Shown piece after piece: positions 22,981-35,116 of a DNA stretch of 64,000 nt (position 1 is its first letter; each line of letters begins with the position of its first letter). This DNA comes from Hydnum rufescens UP504 (lineage: Eukaryota; Basidiomycota; Agaricomycetes; Cantharellales; Hydnaceae): the NCBI GenBank assembly GCA_014904985.1, contig MU129146.1, forward strand, positions 20,994 to 84,993. The letters are read 5' to 3'. A program made the translations under genes and the position numbers. A model generated the notes under the pieces. It was not told the DNA's origin, did no database searches, and saw only the letters and a program-made list of their open reading frames with translations.

Positions 22981-23133
22981 AGCAGCCACCTAAGGCAGGG
23001 GTACAAGCCATGTATGGACAAAGCAGCCACCTAAGGCAAGAGTACAATTCATGTATGGACAAAGCAGCCACCTAAGGCAAGAGTACCAGCTATGTATGGA
23101 CAAAGCAGCCACCTAAGGCAAGAGTACAAGCTG
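22981..23133. repeat. 41-bp tandem repeat, about 3.7 copies
   Basis: Units begin AGCAGCCACCTAAGGCA at 22981, 23022, 23063 and 23104, exactly 41 bp apart. Copies differ by a few substitutions. No coding role is apparent. Confidence 0.9.
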
Positions 23134-23556
23134 GCATGCACGGGTGACAGCCTTTACTCGTCTAACACGGGCAGCTAGCACCAATTAATTACTATTAGAA
23201 AATCAACATTGAACAGCAATTTCCTTCTGTTGGTCGATGTGCCAGTTGTGTGTTGTGGTTCGTCCATTATTTGACATGGTTCAAATTTAATCCGTTATTC
23301 TGCCTCCCAGACAACTCGTAAGTTCGATATGCTCCCCTATTGAATGACGCAAACTCCGACCATTAGCACTTTTGCAACAATCTTGCACCCGTTTTGATGG
23401 CATCCATGAGGTTTCTTGGCTGGAAGTGCAATCGCACCGATGGAGAAAAAGAGGAAGGTTACCAAGCGCATTCGGCAAGCTCGTCTTATTATCCGTATCA
23501 TCATCCAATGATCCTCTCAACCAGTTCAATACCACATCCTTTCAGCTTCGACCTAC

Positions 23557-23808
23557 TCAAGACAGCTCTTCTACTCGGTCAGTTTTTGAGAGTAGGGAAG
23601 CGTCTCCGAACGTCCCATCCCGCAAGGCTGCTGGAAAGAAACCCGCATCCATAAGATTCTTGCAGCTGAATACAGTGTCCAGCATCTGGACGAATTTCGG
23701 GAATTCAAAGGCGTCACCATCCATTGTAAGTTCTCGCGTTGATGCGAGGCCACCTGGGTGGGAGAACATGAAATGAGGCTGTCGCATCTTACGATTGACT
23801 CCAATCAC
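23557..23808 (-). other. unrecognised ORF in CpG-rich host-like DNA
   Basis: An 83-codon frame (FEFPKFVQMLDTVFSCKNLM within it) lies where CpG becomes frequent again. It may be an exon of a host gene or part of the relic next to it. I do not recognise a domain. The surrounding 23150-24680 has no other supported gene. Confidence 0.25.
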
Positions 23809-24689
23809 AAGACTAAACCAGTTTGAATAGAACAGTGCGCGAGCGTATGTTGCAGCCTGTTTGACCAGATCTGGTCAATCCCTCTTGACCTCCACTCCCA
23901 TGTCCACATCCCACCATCTCGAATCATGCCACAATTAACCCGCAGCTAAGGTTCGTCGGCCGCTAATCCTGGATCCAAGCGTACAATTCAAATGGCTGCC
24001 GAGCGAGCTGCCCACGAGGCTAGTTCGCCTTGAAATGTTCACCTACTTGGCCCATGGAATTTCCCCTGATGTTCTAATTCGTTGATATCCCGTAGATCAT
24101 ACTACCGGTTATCGAGTGCTCGGTGACCATAGCGGGTATGTCAACCCGAGACCTTGTTGCGACGAACTTTGTGTTGGAACAGGATGAAGACATGCAAGGC
24201 TGCTCATCCCATGGTAGAGTACGTCGCTGGAAATCTTGCACTCGTCACATGCAAGGCACCCCTTCTGGTCACTCACCTCCGTCGTCTAATATAGTTCGTA
24301 GAATATTATTTTCTAGGGTACACTACATTGTGCAACAAACTCCAAGTCCGTAACACCCGAATGTCCCGAGTCATTGCATCAGAAAATCTGAGATGCAGCA
24401 AGAATGTTCAAAAATGTTCCTTTATTTCGAGAACGAAATCTCAACTTCAAGGCCAGAAATGCCACGAACGCTGCGGTCGTTACCTTAGCAAATGTGAGCC
24501 TCGCGGTAGGGGTGCTGCAAGCAGTTGCATTCCCTCGGACGATCTTAGCCAACTGCGTGGGCTGGAAATTAATTGAACAAAGGCAGGCCGAAGTGAGAAA
24601 AGCGGGCGTAGCAACACGAAGGCTTGGATGGTCAACATACCCCATCAGACTTGGAATGATACACCGTGGCAGCAGAAATAAACGCACCC

Positions 24690-26956
24690 TCATGTTATAG
24701 ACCATTCCGCTCTCGGGCCTAGGAAAGAACCACTCTCGATAGCTCCGCGAATTCGAGTATAGATAAATTTGAAGCCTGGCCGACCGTAGAACGTTCCCGA
24801 ACGTAGGCGAGTAAGTGGATCATATTCGCCAGCAGAGTCATTGATCGCGATGCTGTACAACTGGTCTATATTCAGTTGCTGGGTGGTGTACACATTGAAA
24901 TAAACTGCGATTGTCTCCTCCGGTAGTAGCATGATGTTGGGCTGCAACAGAAGGGGGGCTAGCTCTTGTGGGCTCGCTAGCTCTCTGTCACGATAATGTG
25001 AGTGTACTCAGAGAAAAGAATGGTAGGCCAAGGGCCAATGCAAATGAGATCGACACGTATGAAAAATATTCACCATATATCCATGCAGTAGCCCACAAAA
25101 CTTGAGAGCAACTTGTGGGATCGGGGCAATTTCACAATAATATGTCACCGCTCAATAGGCGGAGCATCAGCCCAACAGCGAATGTTTTCATACCCCGAAC
25201 TTCACCACAACATCGAGGAGTTTGTCATTGATATCGCGTCCAATGGGCCCACATTAGAGGTTGATGAGGACGGAGATACCACTCGAAATAAGCAACATTC
25301 TCATATGCGTATGGTAATAATGCCCCGGCAAACTCCAAGGCAGTAAGCGGAAGTGAGTATCGAGGGTGTGATTGATGCATCTGCACGGTTACTGGCATAG
25401 CCAGAGACATATCGGATGTCGCTACTGCTGCCGGTGTGAGAGAATGGGTGGCAGTTGGGAGGGCGGATGTCGCACGCTCCTGGCTGGACGGTGCGCAAGC
25501 AGTCTCTGGACCATTGACTGTAAGTTGTAGTCAGTTACCTGGCGATGAATGTCAGTGTTCAGTCCGTATGTCAACGAGAAACCAGGGAAGAAACAAGATC
25601 AAGAGCATGCGTTCGTATGCTGATGTCTTGATCTTCAATGCTGGAGATGATCTCATCCTGGTGGGCGGCAACGAGATGGGCAGGAGGGAACTATTTCTGC
25701 CACGACCAATAACGAAATGTATTTCACTGATTTGCACTTGCTGCACCGCCAACATATGTTTTGCTACACGAGGAGCCCGAACATAGCTCACAGTTCTGAT
25801 CTGGGTCGCGCAAAAATGCGGCCAGTTTATCGATGCACGTCTTTGCCAGAGAGTTGCCACCTGGGCCCTCTACCATGCCACCGATAGTGCAAGTATGCAC
25901 ACATTCGTACAGGAGAGACACCGCAGGTGTTGTTGACATGAGATCTGTTACTGGCTTCTGCAGCTTTTTCACTAGACAAGGTTCGAACAGGAGCTAGAGA
26001 ACCTAGCTAAGATAAGAATACCAGGGGATAATGAACCCAAGCAGAAATATTAGACACTGTAGTAGTTTGGGAGAATGGATGACAAGGGACAGACCTGGCT
26101 TGATCACTTTAATGAGCATCCAATTATTGGAAGACTTAGACACAATATCGAATAATTGGGGGGCGAAAGGAAGGTAATACTGGGCATCCCGCCTCGCCAG
26201 TTCGCAAAGCACATTAACCGTCGCAGATACAGCCCCTGGATAATGTCAAGGTCGATTCAGCACATTGCAGACAAACGAACATGCTGAGCAGACCTGAATC
26301 GGGGTCATCAAGCTTCTCGCGAAGAGGATTGAAAGAATGCGGGAGAACTTCAGGATACTTCATAAGGACCTGTACATCATTAGAATGCACGTTCAGTATT
26401 CGTGGTCGAGAATGGTTCAGCATGCAATCAGGTCATGCGAGAGATCACGCCAGATCTGGAGTGATAATATGTGATAAGCCATCAAGGAAATGATTATATC
26501 AGCCAGCTGGGAGATGCAATGTCTATGAGAGTCAATGTATATGAGACCTGGGGATGGATCATGCTGGAGGAATCATTGCCTTCTTCTTCAAGGTATTAGT
26601 GGTCAGCATTATAACATCGATATCCACTTTGAACGAATTGCATCGGCAGTAAGGTATCCTACCACTTTTAGGTGGATCTTAGAAGAAGACTTGTCCTCTG
26701 CAATGCAGAATGAGGCCCATGACATGTCATAGCCCAACATGTCGAGCTAACAGAACTCATTCAGACAAGGGAAATAAATGTCAAGATTATCACGCACGTA
26801 GGTCGGCTTAAGAATAGCAGCAGCCTTAAGCTTCATGTCCTCACTTCGAACCTCACTCCGAACATCATTTGTGGCCAGTGAAATGAACTGCGGTTCATTT
26901 TTCTTGCTCGATGCTCGCAGACCTCGAATCAAGTCTGAGAGGGTACGTTCGAACAT
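24690..26956 (-). pseudogene. apl5: AP-3 adaptor complex delta subunit relic
   Basis: The minus strand starts MFERTLSDLIRGLRASSKK at 26956, the normal AP-3 delta N terminus. It continues with LDMLGYDMSWASF, NSFKVDIDVIMLTTNTLKK, LMKYPEVLPHSFNPLREKLD, LARRDAQYYLPFAPQLFDIV and KKLQKPVTDLMSTTPAVSL through LLYECVHTC. Then come DEIISSIEDQDISIR, NVAYFEWYL and probably LLPEETIAVYFN (24947). These are consecutive adaptin HEAT-repeat blocks. Order is kept, but frameshifts (before NSFKVD; before the HLVAAHQDE block), an in-frame stop and a missing block after RPRI show decay. AP-3 sorts cargo to the vacuole. The C-terminal part below 24690 is not recognised. A gene with misplaced introns is the alternative. 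Confidence 0.8.
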
Positions 26957-27457
26957 TCTGAGTAGTTGTGGTCGGATGCTAGACGGAGGTACCACCATGC
27001 ACTTTTCAGTGGCCCTAGGTGTCGCACTTTGAGGGAGTTGGTTAATTAGATTCAAGGAGTGTAACAAGCGCCGTCGATAGACTCACTCGAATCCAGAGTT
27101 ATCCGGAGTACCTTACATACCCAATGATGGATCAAATGAAATAAATGTGGGATCTTTGCGATAAGGGCGCGAAGGGCATTTTAATCTGCTCAGGAAATTT
27201 AAGAGTGGAGAGGCTCATGAAGACTCCACGGAGGACGGAGAAGACAGCAAACAGTATGTTTTCTCTATTTTTCCAGACTCCTGGAGGACGGGAGGAGAGT
27301 GTTGTATACCGCGGAAGGCGCCGAGAGTGGTTTACCGTACCTAAATACGTAAAGTAACAGTAATGGGTTGCAAGCAGGATTGGGGAGACTTGGATGAGGA
27401 AGTTACTGCAATGACAGAGCTGAATTTTCAGATTGCATCCGGGTGTTGAGCTGGCGG

Positions 27458-29227
27458 ATGTTGCCGACGTCCAATGCTCGTATCCGATCTCCACTTCGGT
27501 GTACAATGCTGAACTCGCTCGCAGGCCGTATTCGCCGAGCAACCGTCAGCAGCAATAAACATAAACACTCTATCGCTGCAGGCAATGCCCTCAATTCCCG
27601 ACTCAACGGCGTTTCGAGTGCACCCACTACCCCCGGCGTCCGCACTGCTCCTGCGTATTTTTCAAGCACTCCATCGCCGGCAACCGGATCACGTCTTTCT
27701 GGATCTGGATCTACTGTGCATTTGCTGTATGACACCAACGAGCCACCACCACAATCCGATGGTACCACCTGCTTTGTCTGTATAAGTGATACACACTCGC
27801 AGACCTTTGAGGTGCCTGATGGCGACATTCTCCTCCATTCCGGCGACCTGACCTCGTGTGGGAAGGAAGAGGAACTAAACCATACTCTCCAGTGGCTTGC
27901 TAGTCTTCCGCACAAACTCAAGATGTGAGCAGCGTTTAGAATTGTTTGGAAATGCCAGCTTATAGACATGATCGAAGTGTCATCGCCGGGAACCACGACC
28001 TTCCTTTGCATAAGGATTGGTATGAATCAAATTATGAACGGTGGAAACCCCACCGAGACGACAAGGAGGTGCAGTCTTACTCGCTCCCGAATCCCCATCC
28101 TTCATGCTCAGCCTCATCCTGTCTTCTAGGATTCTGATGAGATCCTCGCACTCATGAGAAGCCCCGCAGTCCAAGCAGCAGGTATAGTTTATCTGCAAGA
28201 CGAACTATATGAATTTCAACTTTATGAGGGTGGACACATATGGTCTGTGTACGGTTTGCCAGTTGCGTTTCTTCCCTCCCTCTTTGGCCTACATCTGCCC
28301 CTAATTCCTACCTGTGTGGTAGTGGCAACCATATTTCGGCAATTGGGCTTTCAACTATCATCCAGGGGATGAAGCCTCAGGTATGCGCAGTGTAAACTGG
28401 GTACTGCGCCTGCTGACCTTGGATCCTAATGTTTTTTTTAGCAATTGCATCTAAGATTCCCCCATGCGACATATTGTAGGCTTCCACTATTTGTGTAGAC
28501 TGCTATCATCTTAATGTCATTGTACAGACTCACTCACGGGCCACCAGAGCACACTTTAGATTTGGCATTTCACGGTCGCCATGAGGGGTGTCCTGAGCTT
28601 GCTGAGCATGTCTCTATTTTGCGTCCTCGCTTACATGTGTTTGGGCACATCCATGAAGACCATGGTGCCATCATTAGATCTTGGGCCCGCACACCTTCCC
28701 CTCCTTTGAGATTCAATTTGACACCTAGTTCTCTGCCAGCCCCAGGCCATGCTTGGAACTGCACACTTGACTTACCATCGGAATCTCCATTGAGCGCAAT
28801 TGAGCGCCTGAGACGGAAAATGCTCCTGGCACAGGATGAGGGTGACACCCACGGCTCTGAGGCCGATCAACTTCAATTCAAAAAGGAAACTTATCCAGAC
28901 TCCATTCCTCATTCCACTCCCCCACTATCCCCTCTAAGCACTTCCTTCCTTTCAACTTCATACCCCTCATCCAATGCCTCCCCTAAGATATCCCCCATTT
29001 CGTCATACCCACCGTCCTACCCCCAAGGCACCATTGTTCCTGGTACGGATACTCGTCGATCAGGCACTGGCACTTGTCGTGGCAAGAACATGGACAGACG
29101 GGAAGAAACTGTCTTTGTCAATGCCGCAAATGCTCCAACTGGTGCCCGGGCCCGAGATAAGAGTGGGGTGCAAGTTCCATTTGGATGTAGGCCCTTTCAA
29201 CCGGTTATTGTTGACCTGGCAAATTGA
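27458..29227 (+). CDS. MPPED-type calcineurin-like metallophosphoesterase
   Basis: An intact gene of six exons: 27458-27924, 27978-28068, 28130-28261, 28323-28380, 28442-28475 and 28528-29227. All introns start GT and end AG (52-61 nt), and the frame is kept, giving 493 residues. Metal-binding motifs appear in order: SDTHS (110-114), GDILLHSGD (122-130), AGNHD (159-163), THGPP (263-267) and GHIH (300-303). The C terminus has TVFVNAAN and PFQPVIVDL, typical of the MPPED1/2 branch. Residues 1-95 are basic and Ser/Pro-rich; 330-460 is a low-complexity insert. The start is the first ATG of the open frame. Likely a Mn/Fe-dependent phosphodiesterase; substrate unknown. It is the only clearly intact cellular gene here. 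Confidence 0.93.
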
Positions 29228-30264
29228 TACTCCCATTTTACATAATGGACGGGGCTGAAGGTGACTTCTCTGGTCTGGAGTATTTGTGAGGTTATGTGTG
29301 CTGAATCATGAATCCAGATGGTGTGGGTGTAGCTAGGCTAGGTTGGCTGTCCTCCATGACTTTGATTCTACCATTCCCCAAGTTACTCTCCAGATGTTCA
29401 TGAAGTTCTTAGTATTTCCTCAGCCCAGTTTTGATATTAAAACCACAGTGGGTTACCTCAAGTCAATGCTTAATCCCCATCCTCTGTAGTCAATGGGAAG
29501 CTTTTGACAAAGAGCTTAAGGATCAGCCTGGTAGGGAAGATGCAGTGTTCAAACCAATGGCAGAAATCTTCAAAAGGGTCATTAGTGTGGTGATTGTGAC
29601 CTTGAGCTCAAAGCTAAATGTGAATGACTGCTCAATTGGCCTGGTGCTAGTGTTGCTAAAGACTTAACCTGGAGTTGGCTGGAGTCCCAAGCCAGTCCAT
29701 TTTGAGCCAAGCCCAGTCCTTGGATTACAAATCTTTGACTTGGACTTGACTTGACTGGTGCTTGAAGCCAACTTAGGTTATCCTTAGGTAAAAGTCACAG
29801 TGGGTTGCTGAGCAGGGCTATTCCACACCAAGTAGCAGAGAATATTATGGGCCATTGCTGCCACCATCATGTGGAGGACACATCATCTCCAGTATCCAGC
29901 CAGTTGTCACCGTCCACATTGTCAAGTGCAACAGGCAGACTATTATAAAGTTCTCCTACTTCAAGAGATGATGGTATAGTGTGACACACAGGACCATGCT
30001 CTGCAATCTGACTTCCACTTGATGATGGATTGCAGCTCCTTCCCCTATGTCATTGACCCAGTCTTGGTCCAAGGCCAAAGGATTTCTGTTGAAGTCTCAT
30101 TTAGACCCTACCATGACCAAAGGCCTCAAGTAAATCTCCAAGAAGGATTGAGAGGTGGTTTATATCTCTTTTAGCCTTGTCTGGTGTTCTAGGATTATCA
30201 CAGTTGTATGTTTGGTGGGCCACACCAATGGGAGACTGAACTTCAGTCAAAGAGGGGGAATGGA
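29228..30264. other. no gene recognised; MITE fragment at 29645-29790
   Basis: The MPPED gene is followed by CpG-poor DNA. At 29645-29790 a stretch beginning CTAGTGTTGCTAAAGAC with GACTTGGACTTGACTTG words matches the fragments at 13910 and 20955. The remainder has nothing identifiable. Confidence 0.45.
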
Positions 30265-31600
30265 GCTTGGATGTACCTAATGCACCCTCAAAATAGTACC
30301 TCTTAGGTGGTTTGAGCTTGCATCTGCAAACCACCCAGGAGGTGTTCTGAGTATAGGCATGTCTAAGACATGCCTGAGGGGTATTTTTGGGGAATTTGTT
30401 TTCTAAGTTCACTATATAGACATGTCTAAAATAGCCAGCCACAGGCACCACCCACAAGGGTTTGTTCACCAGCTGGAGAGTGTTACAGGTCTAATTTAGG
30501 CATGGTCTAATAAGATATTTTCTGGAGCCTTAGAGGTGTCTATCATCCTTACTGTGTGTGTACTGGTGTCTAAATCAACATTTTGAGCCCAAGACCTCTG
30601 GTGGCAGTACTAATAGGTATCTAATGTTGTCTAGATCCAATAATAATCCAATAATAATGGTGCTATTGTGGATGCATGTCTACTAGTGTCTAAATTAAAA
30701 CAAAGGCATCTGCTCAGCACCTAATGCACCCTCAAAAAGGTACCTCTTAGGTGGGTTCTGGTTGCATTGGGATATGGCCTAAGAGGTGGTTTGTATATAG
30801 GCATGTCTAGGCAGTGTCTAAAGGTGTTCAGAAGATGAAAATTTTCTAAGTCCCTATAATAGGCATGCCTATCTGTGCCTGCCACAGGCACCACTCCCAG
30901 GCTTTTTAACTATTTGATAGGGATTCTGGGGTTGATTTAGGCATGCCTAAATCAGTTGTGTCTAATGATGTCTAGAGCTTAATTATTGACTTTGAAGAGG
31001 CCTATCAAGGGTTAATTTAGGCATGTCTAAATCAGTTGTGTCTAGTGATGTCTAGAGCTTAATTATTGATTTTGAAGAGGCATATCAAGGGTTGATTTGG
31101 GCATGTCTAAATCAGTTGTGTCTAGTCATGTCTAGAGCTTAATTATTGACTTTGAAGATGTGTCTCAATGGTTGATTTAGACATGTCTAAATCAGTTGTG
31201 CCTAGTCATGTCTAGAGCTTAATTATTGACTTTGAAGAGGTGTCCCAAAGTTTGATTTAGGCATGTCTAAATCAGTTGTGTCTTGTCATCTCTAGACTTT
31301 GATTATTGACTTTGACAAGGCCTATCAAGGTTGTCTCATTCAGGTGCATTGATTGGTGTCTGAATCCTAAATTAAACTTGTAATTGCCCTGGAACCATGG
31401 TGGTGCCTATTGGTGTCCACTGGTGTCTAAGCTTGCAATTAAAGTTGGAGTTGCCTTGGCACCATGGGAGTGTCTATCAGTGTCCACCAGTGGTCCCTAA
31501 GTCCTCAATGAAAATTATAGTCACCTTTGCATCACAGTGGAGTCTATTTGGTGTCTAGTGGTGTCTAGTGATGTCTAGTGATGTCTACATGTTCCTTCCC
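30265..31600. repeat. repeat family with AGGCATGTCTAAATC words
   Basis: Two diverged copies of a segment of about 200 bp lie at 30265-30480 and 30718-30910 (shared CACCTAATGCACCCTCAAAA). They are followed by an 80-bp tandem array and then by scattered GTGTCTAGTGATGTCTAG words. A reverse-complement fragment is at 8594-8704. Non-coding; class not determined. Confidence 0.65.
30928..31329 (+). repeat. 80-bp tandem repeat, five copies
   Basis: Units start at 30928, 31009, 31089, 31169 and 31249. Each reads GGTTGATTTAGGCATGTCTA, then CTAGAGCTTAATTATTGAC and TTTGAAGAGG. Divergence is about 5-10 percent between neighbours. Confidence 0.9.
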
Positions 31601-31727
31601 TTCAGCCCACTCTCCAGGACAGTCCCCAGAATCAAAAGACATCATGTGAATGAGAAACATGGTGTGGCCTGCAATGCCCCCTTATCCACAAGTATGAACA
31701 GTTGGGTAGCAGTGTTCTTGTCAAGTG

Positions 31728-32445
31728 TATGGTTGCCAAAGTCAGGTTCAGGTCAGGTTTTGCCCCATTTGGGCAAAACCTGAACTTAACCAAAACCTGA
31801 ATCTTCTCAATTGGCAAAACCTGAACCTAACCTGAAGAAAACCTATCTTAGGTTAGGTTCAGGTTAGGTTCAGGTTTAACCAAGGTTCAAACCTGAAATC
31901 ATGAGCCCCTTCAGACAGGAGAAATATCTGAGCTGAACACTGATTTTAACCATAATCCAGAATGAGTCATCAATTCTGGCAAGTTCCAGAATTATGTAAG
32001 CAGGTTCCTTGGGGGAGAAATATGTTACTTTGAAGTGAATTTATACATAAAACCTCATGAACAGTTTATATTGACTATACATAGTCTATGTATAGTCAAT
32101 ATAAACTTTGTATGAGGTTTTATGTTTAACTTCACTTCAAAGTAACCTATTTCTCCACCAAAAAACCTGCTTACATAATTCTGGAACTTGCCAGAATAAT
32201 GACTCATTCTGGATTATGGTTAAAATCAGTGTTGAGCTCAGATATTTCTCATGTCTGAAGGGGCTCATGATTTCAGGTTTGAACCTGGGTTAAACCTGAA
32301 CCTAACCTGAACCTGAAAACATGGGGGCCCAAAACCTGAACCTGACCTGAGGAAAATTACATGAAACCTGACCCCAGTGGAACCTGACTTGGTTCAGGTT
32401 TGAACTCAGGTTTTCCAGGTTTGTAACCTACCTTCAGCAACCATA
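31728..32445. mobile_element. foldback hAT-type MITE
   Basis: Begins TATGGTTGCC and ends AGCAACCATA, the same termini as the MITEs at 6991-8318. It has an 8-bp duplication with one mismatch (GTCAAGTG at 31720-31727, ATCAAGTG at 32446-32453). Almost the whole element is one inverted repeat centred near 32088 (ATAGTCTATGTATAG region), with arms of about 340 bp. It keeps the family's CAGGTTCAGGTTT words near both ends but has a different core from the 6991 and 7304 copies. Confidence 0.85.
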
Positions 32446-32732
32446 ATCAAGTGTGTGGTTGAATTGTCCAGTGGCAGGGGGACCCTTGACCTCCTAGACA
32501 CACCTAGCCACTCTCCAGAGCAGTACTCTGGGTGGTATGGATGAAATGGGTGGTATGAATGAAGGGGATAGGATAGACAAGGGGATGGGATAGACAAAGC
32601 AAGCAGCAGGGACAAAGTGGGCAGCACAGACAAATGGGGCATGCAGATGAAGGAGGTGGCACAGGTGTAGGCAAAGGAGGTGATGCAGGTGAAGGAGGCA
32701 ATGCAGACAGACACAATACAGACACGGGAGGC

Positions 32733-33030
32733 GGCACAGGCACAGGCAAAGAAGGTGATGTGGGTGCAGGCAAAGAAGGCAATGCAGGTGCAGGCAAAGA
32801 AGGCAATGCGGGCGCAGGCAAAGAAGGCAATGTGGGTGCAGGCAAAGAAGGCAACATGGGCACAGGCAAAGAAGGCAACATGGGCACAGGCAAAGAAGGC
32901 AACATGGGCACAGGCAAAGAAGGCAATGTGGGCACAGGCAAAGAAGGCGATGCAGGTGCAGGCAAAGAAGGCAACGTGGGCACAGGTAAAGGAGATGACA
33001 CAGGCACAGGCAAAGGATGCAACACAGACA
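32733..33030. repeat. 24-bp minisatellite, 12 units
   Basis: CAGGCAAAG occurs every 24 bp from 32743 to 33007. The unit is a multiple of three and lacks stops, so long frames are open on both strands (plus GAGKEGNV-type octapeptides; minus AFFACAHV-type octapeptides). Neither has a recognisable domain. Part of a decayed gene is possible because the minus strand continues into 33104-33801. Confidence 0.85.
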
Positions 33031-33103
33031 GAGGCAATGCTGATGCATGGGGCACCAACAAAGGCAGCACTGATGAAGTCAGAGTCACTGGATTGACAGT
33101 GAC

Positions 33104-35017
33104 TCAAACCTCATCCACAGGCAATGAGGGTTTCATTACCAGGGGCTCTAGTGTCGAGATTGTGGGTGTCAAACTCATACCCACTGTAGGGCTCGAATGA
33201 GGTGGGACCAGAGATGGAGTGCCAGGCCCAGTAGGTGGTCCAATTGGCAGGCCTGCAGACGAAGCAAGAGGACCTACTGAAGTATCACCTGAAACATCTT
33301 TCACAGGTGCAACAGGAGTCAGGGGAATAGTGGGGAAAGCAGTGCTATTTGCTATCTGCTGAGCTCGTGTATTAGGATGGGTGCTGCCCTCAGGAATGTC
33401 AGCTGCCCTGCATTTGCGACTATGGTCAGCCTTTTTCTTCCCCTTATCCATTGGGGATGGAATGCGAGGCTCTTCGAGACCTAGCTCTTTGATGAGCTCT
33501 TTGTTTCATGCAATATTTCATTGCTGAATTGTCTCCAAATCAAGGGGAGGCTCTGTGAGCTCATCCAACTCATCACACTCTCTATCAATTGGCATCTTGT
33601 CTTCAGGCAGAGCAGCATGATCAACAGTGGCTGACAAATGAAGTGGAGAGGGTGTAACAGGTGAAAAACATGAGAGGGGTGCAAATGATGAGGAAGGAGT
33701 ATGGGGCATGACTGGTGAAGTACAACCAGAGGGACCAGGTGTTGGCAATCACTCATGGCCAGGCAAGAATTGCAATAAGCATTCAGATTTTGCTGAAGCA
33801 TGTTGTCAATGATGTGTCAGTGAGGGGCGCAAAATTACTTATGATAAACAAGCTTCAGAAATTCAATGTATGAAGGGATTATAGAAGACAGGAAAAGATT
33901 GTGCACATGGGAACCAAAGTCAAGAGGTTGATCACCAACTTTTTTTCCTTCATGAAGACTAAGTGGTGTGAGAATCAATGACAACAGCAACAGGTGAGGA
34001 ATCTGAACTTACTGAGTCACAGTGAGCTCTCCTTCTGTAGCTAACAAAGGCCCTCTGACAATAACTGAGCATGACATGCCTGTCAGCATTCTCAAGTCAT
34101 GCATGAACTCCATGATGAAAGGAATCATGTTGTTGATTCCTCTGAAAGGAAAAATTAGATGAATGCAAGTTGCTCAGGCAATTAAACTCACTTTTGGAGC
34201 TGCTCCACTGTCTCTGGCACCTTCTGAACTTCATCCCACACTGCCAGAGCCTCCTCATGCTGTCATTCACATTCATGTGCAACTTCTGCTTTGATTTCAG
34301 CAGACTCTTGCTTGAATAGGCAAGCAGTGACTTCTGACCATAGCACAACTGGCTCCTTGTGTTGCAGGCCTGCTCAAGCCTTTTCTGCTTCAATTGCCTC
34401 TTCTTTTTTGACCTCAGGCTGGATCTTTTTCTTGGAATAAAGACCGGAGTAGACTTGTTCAAGATGCTTGATCCTGGGCTTTGGCAATAAGGCTTTGGAA
34501 TATTTTCCACCCTGCCATATAGTGGCTGGGCCCAGAGTGGGGGTGACCGACATGTTTCCAGAGTGATGTGTGGTGCTCCAGTGTAGTCCGTACCACCAAA
34601 TAATTCCCTAGAGGTACAAGTTAACAGTCAGATAGTAGATAATAGCAAGTGTAAGTTGTACTTCTTTTTTTGCCTTGATTTGAGATCCCTTTTCCTTGAT
34701 CCCATCCTGGGTAGTGGGCTCCTTGTATGTAGCCCCCTCAACAGGCTTGACATTGTTGGGGAGACTCCAGTGATATCATTTGAAATAGTCGTGGCACAAT
34801 TTAATAAAGAAAGTAGACTTGGATCCACTTGCCACTGCCTTCTGGTATTCCAGGCCATGCTCATCCAGGAATGATTTCCTGGACATGCCAGTAGCCCAGC
34901 CTCTTGGAGACATTGATCAGCCTTTGCATCCAGAGCTGTCAGTCTGAGCCTGAGATGCATTGTGGAAGGAATGGCCACCTCTGTCCCCAATAGTGAGTGC
35001 CTCATGGTTGGGGGCAT
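33104..35017 (-). pseudogene. decayed uncharacterised ORF cluster
   Basis: Minus-strand segments at 34628-35017, 34097-34510, 33518-33748 and 33104-33451 give acidic, Ser/Pro-rich and Lys-rich sequence (MPIDRECDELDELTEPPLDL, then MDKGKKKADHSRKCRAADIP). They look like successive pieces of one protein in shifted frames. An alternative frame at 34200-34450 reads KKIQPEVKKEEAIEAEKA, suggesting a charged helical region. I do not recognise the family. It could be an accessory ORF of a transposon or a host relic. Confidence 0.4.
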
Positions 35018-35116
35018 GTAGGACTAACAGTATTTTCCATCACAAATCAACACCACCAAAATTTCATATGCCACAATGTTGAACAAGAAGACCCTGACTC
35101 AATTGAGGGTGACCGT

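Noticed and set aside
24379..24705. A separate membrane-protein gene on the minus strand
   Set aside because: The 108-codon frame is hydrophobic in places but overlaps the tail of the AP-3 delta relic and has no supporting motif.
32406..33200. Long frames on both strands (up to 233 codons) over 32.4-33.2 kb
   Set aside because: They exist because a 24-bp stop-free unit is repeated. No domain, start context or codon signal favours any of them as a gene.
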